A stretch of DNA of 64,000 bases, taken from assembly GCF_028368975.1 (NCBI RefSeq), contig NZ_JAQNDM010000002.1, positions 6,380,425 through 6,444,424 of the forward strand. Reading direction: 5' to 3'. The position numbers and the translations under genes were made by a program. Below the pieces are notes generated by a model. That model saw nothing but the letters and a program-made list of their open reading frames with translations. It was not told where the DNA came from and did not search any database. Source of the DNA: Stigmatella ashevillena (lineage in GTDB: Bacteria > Myxococcota > Myxococcia > Myxococcales > Myxococcaceae). This document shows, one piece after another, positions 58,293 through 64,000 of this stretch. Positions within the stretch are counted from its first letter, which is position 1. Every line of letters starts with the position of its first letter.

Positions 58293-60548
58293 ATGAACAA
58301 CGAACTCTCAGAGTCGCCCCGCAGCCTTGGACGTTACGAGCTCGTCCATTTGCTGGGCCAAGGCGGAATGGGCGAGGTGTACTTCGCCCGGATTTCCGGC
58401 GCAGCGGGCTTTGAGAAGCCGTGCATCGTGAAGACGATCCTGCCCACCCTGCTGAAGGACGGGCAGTTCCTGGAGCGCTTCCACCACGAGGCCAAGGTGT
58501 TGGTGCACCTGGTCCACTCGTCCATTGCTCAGGTGTACGACATGGGCGAGGCGGGGGGCACCTATTACATGGCGCTCGAGTACGTGGCCGGGGTGGATGT
58601 GGCGCACTTGGCCGAGCAGGCGCGCGAGAAGCGCGTGGCCATTCCGGTGCCGGTGGCGCTCTACCTCGGCCAGCACATCGCGGAGGGGCTGGGGTATGCG
58701 CACCGCAAGACGAGCATGGATGGCACGCCGCTGGGCATCGTCCACCGGGATGTGTCCCCGCACAACGTGATGGTGTCTTACGAGGGCGAGGTCAAGGTCA
58801 TCGACTTCGGCCTCGCCAAGTCCGCGGCGCGCAGCAAGTACACGCTGCCGTCCACGGTGATGGGCAAGCTGGGGTACATGTCCCCGGAGCAGGCCCGGGC
58901 CGAGTCGTTGGATCACCGCAGCGACATCTATTCGTGCGGAGTCGTGGTCTGGGAACTGTTGGCCGGGCGCCCCTTGGTTCCCCATGGGACGGTGGGCGAG
59001 ATGATGGCCGCCATGGCCAACCCCACCGTGCCCTCGCTGTGTGAGGTGCGGCCAGATGTCAGCACGGCGCTCGACGCGGTGGTTCGCCGCGCCCTGGAGC
59101 CCTTTCCCCAGAGCCGCTATGCCCGCGCCGATGACTTCGCCCGCGCGCTCAACGCGCAGCTTCTGGAGACGGGCGCCTCGCTGAGCGCGGAGGAGGTGGG
59201 GACCTTCGTGAGGGCGGTCTGCCCCGAGGCCTACTCCTCGCAGCGCAAGCTCATCTCGAGCCTGTCCCGCGGACGCGCCGTGCCCGCGGTGCCCTCTCCC
59301 TCGGCGCAGGACCTGCCCGGGGTGGGGGTGGCGCCCCACAGCCCCGGCGCCGAGCCGATCCAGTTGGAGGCCACCTCGCTGCGCCCGCTGAATGAGGTGC
59401 CCGCCGAAGCCCCGGTGCCCGCCCGTCCGATGGCCACCTTGCTCCCCGTGAGGCGGGACGAGGAGGGACGGCCTCACGGGGAGGCCCGTGTGCCTCAGGG
59501 CATCGTCGCGGCCGAGGCTCCCCCCTCCCTGGCCTCGCGCCGGGTGATGCTCTTCTCCCTGGGGCTGGCCGCGTTCGGGTTGGTGAGCGCCTCCGTGGGG
59601 ATCACCCTCTATTTTCTGAGCGACTCGGGGGATCCGCCTCCGCCTCGAGCGTGGGCGCCCCCGCGCCGGCCGCATCCTCCCGGCGAACGCTGGGGTCAGA
59701 ACTCCAGGCACCCGCCGCCCCCCGATGATGGGCCGCCCCACGATGACGGGCCGCCCCACGATGACAGGCCGCCCCCCGATGACAGGCCGCCCCACGATGA
59801 CAGGCCGCCCCACGATGACGGGCCCCCCCCCGAGGGCATGCGGCCCCCCGAGGGAGCGCCCGGAGGGGATGCGCCCATCGCGACCCCCGCTCGGGCCACC
59901 GCGGAGCCTGTTCCGGCCGTCCCCGCGGTGGGCAAGGTTCCCGTTCCTCCTCCGGGGCGGGAGCGGCCACGGCCCAAGGAGCCGGCGCAGGCGCCGATCT
60001 CGGTGAAGAACGCGGTCCAATTGCTCAAGAAGAACGGCCGCTATGGGGTTTCCGCCGGTCACGCCACGGGGCTCAAGCCGGGCATGGTCTTGACGGTGGT
60101 GGGGGCTCCCGACGCGGCGGGCCTGCGGAGGCCGTTGGGCCAGGCCACCGTGGAGAAGGTGCAGGAGACAGGGACCTGGGTGCGTCTGGATTCCGCGGCG
60201 CTCGCGGCCCGGGAGGAGCGCTTCGTGGCCCTTCCCGACGCCCGGCCCGCGCCCGCGCCCGTGGTGGAAGCAGGCCGGGTGTTGATGGGGGGCGCGAAGA
60301 AGAAGGGGCTCCTGGGCAGCAAGCTCAACTCGAAGCTCACCCTCTATAATGGAGAAGACAGCGCGCTGACGAGCTGCGTGGCCACCCTGCCCGGCCAGCG
60401 CCGTCTCGTGCTGGGGCCGCTGGTCAAAGGTCCCTCGGAGTACTCCCTGAGCAGCTTCAGGCCCCATGGCGATGCGCCCATGGTGCCCCTGGGGCTCGTG
60501 CGCTTGCAGTGTGCCGAGGGCAGTGCGGACTTCAACGTGCAGAACTGA
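58293..60548 (+). CDS. Transmembrane Ser/Thr protein kinase
   Basis: A 751-residue Hanks-type kinase. The N-terminal kinase domain (14-285) has the glycine loop GQGGMGEVY, Lys47 in IVKTIL, HRDVSPHN (Asp153), DFG (171-173) and the APE-like SPEQ (197-200). It is followed by a linker, a transmembrane helix (419-442) and an extracytoplasmic part. The external region starts with a Pro/Asp repeat (PPHDDG) from an 18-bp minisatellite, then an alpha/beta region with VSAGHATGLKPGMVLTVVGA and a C-terminal domain with a Cys pair. One of the kinase types abundant in myxobacteria, probably for development or envelope signalling. Ligand unknown. Confidence 0.93.
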   Translation: MNNELSESPRSLGRYELVHLLGQGGMGEVYFARISGAAGFEKPCIVKTILPTLLKDGQFLERFHHEAKVLVHLVHSSIAQVYDMGEAGGTYYMALEYVAGVDVAHLAEQAREKRVAIPVPVALYLGQHIAEGLGYAHRKTSMDGTPLGIVHRDVSPHNVMVSYEGEVKVIDFGLAKSAARSKYTLPSTVMGKLGYMSPEQARAESLDHRSDIYSCGVVVWELLAGRPLVPHGTVGEMMAAMANPTVPSLCEVRPDVSTALDAVVRRALEPFPQSRYARADDFARALNAQLLETGASLSAEEVGTFVRAVCPEAYSSQRKLISSLSRGRAVPAVPSPSAQDLPGVGVAPHSPGAEPIQLEATSLRPLNEVPAEAPVPARPMATLLPVRRDEEGRPHGEARVPQGIVAAEAPPSLASRRVMLFSLGLAAFGLVSASVGITLYFLSDSGDPPPPRAWAPPRRPHPPGERWGQNSRHPPPPDDGPPHDDGPPHDDRPPPDDRPPHDDRPPHDDGPPPEGMRPPEGAPGGDAPIATPARATAEPVPAVPAVGKVPVPPPGRERPRPKEPAQAPISVKNAVQLLKKNGRYGVSAGHATGLKPGMVLTVVGAPDAAGLRRPLGQATVEKVQETGTWVRLDSAALAAREERFVALPDARPAPAPVVEAGRVLMGGAKKKGLLGSKLNSKLTLYNGEDSALTSCVATLPGQRRLVLGPLVKGPSEYSLSSFRPHGDAPMVPLGLVRLQCAEGSADFNVQN
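59715..59822. repeat. Six 18-bp tandem repeats in the kinase gene
   Basis: Units begin CCGCCCCACGATGAC or a close variant at 59715, 59733, 59751, 59769, 59787 and 59805. Each encodes PPHDDG or PPHDDR. The repeat length is a multiple of three, so copy changes keep the frame. Confidence 0.9.
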
Positions 60549-60554
60549 GCCGCC

Positions 60555-61235
60555 TCACGGCTTCAGGTGCGCAGAGGCTTCGGGGCACTGGGCGATGAGG
60601 GGCTGGGCTTCCGGGGTCTGCGCCCGTGTCTCGCGGACGAGGCGGGCGAGGGAGCGCTGGCACATCCAGGTGTCCGTGTGCCGGCGGTAGCCGTGGCAGC
60701 ACTTCCAACCCGTGAGGGTGAGGTCCAGGTAGGCGAAGGCCTCGTGCCGGGTGGGCACGGCGATGAAGCCGAGGGCCGCGGCCAGGGCGGCCACCCAGGG
60801 GAGTTGCCAGGCGAGTCCCTTCACCCGGGGGGCGGTGCCAGGGGCTGGCCGTTCGCCGTGCAGTTGGAGCAAGCGATCCAGGGGGCGCGCAGGCAGCAAG
60901 GGCACCATGAACACGTCCGGGAGGGTGGTCAGGGCCCGGACCAGGGCCCGGAAGACGCCGGGGGAAGTCCCTTGGGCCGAGACCAGCCGGACATCGAACA
61001 GCCGGCGGCCCAGCGTCCAGCCGCGCAGGCCTCCCAGGAGCGCCACGAGCAGCCACGCGCTCCCCAGGGTGGCCAGGACGTAGGCAGGGGTCTGCTCCAG
61101 GTCGAGCGCGCGCGAGGCCCCCCAGCCCAGCACCCCGGCGGTGCCCAGGTCCAGCAGGTCGGCGGCCCACAGCCGGAAGCGGAACCGGGTATGGGTCGGC
61201 CCCAGATGCGATGCGAACAGCGCCCCTTCACTCAT
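60555..61235 (-). CDS. RDD-family membrane protein
   Basis: A 226-residue protein; the usable ATG is 61235. The RDD pattern is visible as RFRLWAADLLDLGTAGVL near residue 17 (Arg-Asp-Asp), then GWTLGRRLFDVRLVSAQG and a second half with a PLDRLLQLHGERP segment. Three or four hydrophobic helices. The C-terminal tail has a cytosolic Cys pair (WKCCHGYRRHTDTWMCQ). Function is unknown; transport or stress adaptation has been suggested for the family. It is convergent with the kinase gene by 6 bp. Confidence 0.8.
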   Translation of the reverse strand: MSEGALFASHLGPTHTRFRFRLWAADLLDLGTAGVLGWGASRALDLEQTPAYVLATLGSAWLLVALLGGLRGWTLGRRLFDVRLVSAQGTSPGVFRALVRALTTLPDVFMVPLLPARPLDRLLQLHGERPAPGTAPRVKGLAWQLPWVAALAAALGFIAVPTRHEAFAYLDLTLTGWKCCHGYRRHTDTWMCQRSLARLVRETRAQTPEAQPLIAQCPEASAHLKP

Positions 61236-61558
61236 CCGCCCACCACTCCTTACCGGGTAACATAGTCCGTCCGGGCGGGGGGACCGTATTGCCCCGGGTC
61301 CTTCCTGTCTCCATGCTTGCTTCAGGAGAGGTGCTGGGAAGGGTCTTCGGTCCGCCGCGGACAACCAGTCGCGTGGGGGTAGGCACGGAGCCTGGGTTGG
61401 CGCTATGCCTACCCTCAGCACGGTGATGGGTGGGCACATCGCCGTGGGAGGGCCCGTGGGGAGCAGCAGCAGCGGGAAGTCGGCAGGGGCGGTTCCCGTG
61501 GGCTCTTGGCGAGGTGGAGCGCGTGCAGCGCACGGTGGTACCCAAGGAGGAAGTGCCG

Positions 61559-61942
61559 ATGCGAGGTCGGGTGTTGGTGGTGGATGATGATCCGTTGGTG
61601 AGTTCGGCGCTGCGGCGGACGCTGGCCCGCGAGCATGAAGTCGAGGTGGTGGTCAGCTCGAGGAAGGCGCTGGACATGCTCGTCGCGCCGGAGGGCATTT
61701 ATGACGTCATCCTCTGCGACTTGATGATGCCGGAGATGACGGGCATGGAGCTGCACGCGAAGCTCGAGGCGGAGGCCCCCGAGCAAGCGCGCAGGATGGT
61801 GTTCGTCACAGGGGGCGCGTACACCCATGCGGCCCAGTCCTTCCTGGAGCGGGTGAGCAACCCCCGCCTGGAGAAGCCCTTCGAGCCCGAGAAGCTCCGA
61901 GAGCGGGTCCGGGAATGGGTGGCGCAGGTGCGCACTCCGTAA
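61559..61942 (+). CDS. Single-domain receiver (CheY-like) protein
   Basis: A 127-residue receiver. ATG 61559 follows AAGGAGGA. The pocket has VVDDD, phospho-acceptor Asp54 in ILCDLMMP, Thr84 in VFVTGGA and Lys106 in RLEKPFEP. No output domain. Phosphorylation-dependent signalling is expected; partner not adjacent. The upstream in-frame extension (to 61430) is unlikely. Confidence 0.92.
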   Translation: MRGRVLVVDDDPLVSSALRRTLAREHEVEVVVSSRKALDMLVAPEGIYDVILCDLMMPEMTGMELHAKLEAEAPEQARRMVFVTGGAYTHAAQSFLERVSNPRLEKPFEPEKLRERVREWVAQVRTP

Positions 61943-61984
61943 GGGGCTCCCGCCGGGTAAGGGGCTCCCGCCGCACGGGGGGCG

Positions 61985-62614
61985 TCACTCCTGGGGCGGG
62001 GGCGCCTGCGCCGGGCCGGGCTTGTTCAGCAGCAAATCCCTGGCCCGGACCAGGTCCTCGCGTTGCTGAAGGGCCTGGTCCTGGAGCGCCTGTGCCAGTC
62101 CGGTCATCCGGGAGGGATCTCGTTGCTGGAGCTGGGCCTGGAGCGCCGCCTCGATGACGGCGGGGGGCGCATCCGGCGAGACGCCCAGCAGCGAGGCTGC
62201 CTTTTGCCGGGCCCCTTCCTGGAGCACCGCCGGGTTGCCCACCGCCGCCAGCAGCCGTGCCTCCTCCGCGGTGGAGGCACGGGGGCGGAAGCGGGAGGGG
62301 CCTGAGCGGGCGAAAAAGGCGGCGAGCGTGAAGAGCCCCATGCCGCCGAGCGCGAGGGCGAAGAACTGCCGTCGCTGACGCTCGGCCTGGAGGCGCTGCT
62401 GAGCATCCTGGAGCCGGTGGTGCGCGTCGTCGCGGAGGGGCAGGGGCCTCTTCCGGGAGGGGCTCGCGGCCGGCGCCAGCTCTTCGGCCAGTTCCTGCTC
62501 CAGCATGTCGAGTTGCTCGCCGGAGTAGCCGGAGAAGGAGTTCTTCTCGAACAGCCCCAGGTACCCGGCCGCCGCACCGCAGCCCAGCGCCAACATGAGG
62601 AACAGCCACCGCAT
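61985..62614 (-). CDS. Small membrane protein with degenerate J-domain-like tail
   Basis: A 209-residue product. An N-terminal hydrophobic helix (MRWLFLMLALGCGAAAGYLG) could be a lipobox-containing signal or a membrane anchor. A charged coiled-coil region (about 30-85) precedes a second hydrophobic helix (FFALALGGMGLFTLAAFF). The C-terminal part (120-195) has AASLLGVSPDAPPAVIEAAL and RARDLLLN, spaced like the helices of a J domain but without the HPD motif between helices II and III. Hsp70 stimulation is therefore unlikely; the tail may be a protein-binding module. Confidence 0.65.
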   Translation of the reverse strand: MRWLFLMLALGCGAAAGYLGLFEKNSFSGYSGEQLDMLEQELAEELAPAASPSRKRPLPLRDDAHHRLQDAQQRLQAERQRRQFFALALGGMGLFTLAAFFARSGPSRFRPRASTAEEARLLAAVGNPAVLQEGARQKAASLLGVSPDAPPAVIEAALQAQLQQRDPSRMTGLAQALQDQALQQREDLVRARDLLLNKPGPAQAPPPQE

Positions 62615-62644
62615 TCGAGGTCCTCTTTTCCGTCCGGGGCGCCC

Positions 62645-63991
62645 TCACCGCCGCCCGAGGAACTGCGCGTCTTTCCAATCCCAGAGGCGCTCGGGGTGGA
62701 AGTCCACATCCACCGGGAGGCTGTTCCACCGGTACACGCTGCGTGAGCTTGCGCCATGCACGTGGATGCCCAAGCTCAGGAGCGCCAGCACCGTGAAGGC
62801 CGCGGTGAGGGGCCGGGGGGCCCCAGGCGCCTTCCATCCCAGCGTGCGCACCACGGGTACCAGGAAGAAGACGAGGTAGGGCACCATGTCCGTGAAGAAG
62901 CGGGGGCCATAGCAGTGTCCTGCCCACCAGTGGGGGAAGGAGGAGATGGCCAACCAGTGCAACACCAGGATGACCATCAGGAAGCCGTGCAGCCGGGTGA
63001 AGGTGCGGGCGCGGATCTCCAGGAGCAGGCCCCAGAAGCACAGCAGCAAGAGGGGCGTGAACACGAACAGCCCCCGCGCCGGGGAGACCAGGTTGCCCAG
63101 GAGCGCCTCGGCGAAGCCCAGGCCGCTGGGCTCCAGCCGCTGGGGCTCGAAGTACGGCGCCAGGATCGACCCATAGTGGGCCCTGTTCACCGCCATCCAG
63201 GGCAGGGCCACCAGTGCGGCGCTCGCGAAGAACTTCAGCGCCTGTCGCGGATGCGTCCAGAGCACGTAGAGCGACACCAGCACCACGGACACGCTGTTGG
63301 TGGGGCGCATGACATAGGCCAGCGCCAGGGGGGCCCCCGCCAGGCCTGCCCACTGCGGCGCGGTCCGGGCCTTCACCAGACACAGCAGCATGAGCGCCAG
63401 GCACAACAGGGAGGGCCCGTGTTGCCACAGCGCCCGGCTGGCGGTGGACAGCACCGGCGTGCAGAACACGAACACGGAGGCCAACAGCAACGCGCGCGCG
63501 CGGCTCAATCCGGTTTGTAGGCCCAGCGCGTACATCACCCCGCCCGCCAGGGCCATGAGGACAGAGGCGAAGAGGCGCTGCGGGTCATCCCAATAGTCGA
63601 TGTTCACCTCGCCGGTGGCCACGCGGTTCTGGCGCCAGCGCGAGGTGGCCTTCTCGAGGGTGGGGTGGACCTGCGCCAGCCAGACGCCTGCGTCCACCAG
63701 CGCCATCATCGGCACCGCCGTCAGCGAGGGGCCCAGCGGGAAGTAGTTGTAGGCGTGGCCATTCTTCTCGAACAGCCCGTGGCCATACTTCTTGAAGGTG
63801 GGCGTGTACTCGTCCAGCTCGATGTTGCCCTCGTTCAGGAGGGAGTTCGTGGTGAGCAGGGTGAGCTTCGAGTCGAACGGGGTCGTGACGGGGAACAGCG
63901 CCAACAGCGCGAAGAAGCCGGCGCACAGCCATCCCATCTCTCGCCAGAAACGGGCGCGGGGCATCACGAGAGGGGGCGCGGTGGGGTTCAT
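62645..63991 (-). CDS. Polytopic membrane protein, GT-C glycosyltransferase-like
   Basis: A 448-residue protein with about ten transmembrane helices. The first luminal loop has a TTPFDSKLTLLTTNSLLNEG segment with conserved Asp/Glu and ...IELDEYTPTFKKYGHG, and HYGS...APYFEPQRLE, HWWAGHCYGPRFFTD occur later. Such loops with acidic residues are typical for the DUF2029/GT39-like GT-C family that uses polyprenyl-linked sugars. Whether it transfers mannose or another sugar is unknown. The gene starts at the window's right end (ATG 63991) and is complete. Confidence 0.72.
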   Translation of the reverse strand: MNPTAPPLVMPRARFWREMGWLCAGFFALLALFPVTTPFDSKLTLLTTNSLLNEGNIELDEYTPTFKKYGHGLFEKNGHAYNYFPLGPSLTAVPMMALVDAGVWLAQVHPTLEKATSRWRQNRVATGEVNIDYWDDPQRLFASVLMALAGGVMYALGLQTGLSRARALLLASVFVFCTPVLSTASRALWQHGPSLLCLALMLLCLVKARTAPQWAGLAGAPLALAYVMRPTNSVSVVLVSLYVLWTHPRQALKFFASAALVALPWMAVNRAHYGSILAPYFEPQRLEPSGLGFAEALLGNLVSPARGLFVFTPLLLLCFWGLLLEIRARTFTRLHGFLMVILVLHWLAISSFPHWWAGHCYGPRFFTDMVPYLVFFLVPVVRTLGWKAPGAPRPLTAAFTVLALLSLGIHVHGASSRSVYRWNSLPVDVDFHPERLWDWKDAQFLGRR

Positions 63992-64000
63992 GCGTGCCGG

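Noticed and set aside
58308..60467. 719-codon minus-strand open frame opposite the kinase
   Set aside because: Antisense; mirrors the Pro/Asp minisatellite as repeated Gly/Arg/Val words, and has no domain.
1..64000. tRNA, rRNA, insertion sequence and CRISPR array
   Set aside because: No cloverleaf, rRNA core, transposase motif or repeat-spacer structure was seen by reading; a covariance-model scan would settle small RNAs.

Overview
The window is a gene-dense, high-GC stretch with about 60 protein genes, no tRNA or rRNA gene and no CRISPR array. Its content points to a predatory myxobacterium (Myxococcota, probably Cystobacterineae such as Stigmatella, Cystobacter, Hyalangium or relatives; the genus cannot be fixed from the sequence). 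The evidence is a MYXO-CTERM-like C-terminal anchor, a tail-bearing membrane Ser/Thr kinase, an RsbRD-type sensor, many secreted lipoproteins and proteases, DUF2339, DUF2750 and DUF4241 proteins, GTG/TTG starts and strong third-position GC.

Layout. 1-4.2 kb: start of a sensor protein running off the left edge, an anchored NxxGxxAF-repeat protein and a Tat-exported flavin amine oxidase. 4.2-11.3 kb: a minus-strand defence-type block made of a HipA-family kinase with a fused HTH (YjjJ type), McrC, a large McrB with an EVE/PUA-like domain inserted in its N-terminal half, and a DUF4241-HEAT protein. 11.4-19.8 kb: a conserved small protein, an MFS exporter, DUF2339, a kelch lipoprotein, an M24 lipoprotein, and a double-domain KaiC-like ATPase beside a CheY-like receiver. 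19.8-31.1 kb: a remnant of a Cys/Met PLP enzyme, a 58-residue secreted Cys peptide, an esterase, two colinear alpha-lytic-type proteases (one with a ricin lectin), a PBP transpeptidase, two small membrane proteins, a GlxA-type regulator, a metzincin with ricin domain and a trypsin. This looks like a predation/secretome region.

31.1-36.6 kb: an ABC ATPase translationally coupled to an ABC-permease/M1-aminopeptidase fusion, divergent from a LysR regulator. 36.6-42.9 kb: a nine-repeat CARDB lipoprotein, a GH76 mannanase-like enzyme, a signal-less Cys amidase-like protein and a small lipoprotein. 43-47.8 kb: a compact urease cluster ureD-ureAB(fused)-ureC-ureF-ureG with no ureE but a His-rich UreG. 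48-55.4 kb: secreted proteins of unknown function, a divergent Lgt, a CmpB-like membrane protein, a signal-less peptidoglycan-binding/L,D-transpeptidase-like protein and a dihaem cytochrome c peroxidase. 55.5-64 kb: a small lipoprotein with a subtilase, DUF2750, a transmembrane Ser/Thr kinase with an 18-bp minisatellite, an RDD protein, a receiver protein, a protein with a degenerate J-like tail and a GT-C type membrane protein.

Functionally most genes are independent envelope, secretion and signalling units. The clear co-transcribed sets, shown by overlapping or nearly touching stop and start codons, are mcrB-mcrC, kaiC-like/receiver, ABC ATPase/permease-M1, the urease genes and the 25.3-25.7 kb membrane pair. 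The most interesting signals are the EVE-bearing McrBC block with its possible toxin operator, the KaiC-like protein lacking canonical catalytic glutamates, the small Cys-rich peptide with its structured flanks, the divergent Lgt, and two cell-wall enzymes without signal peptides.
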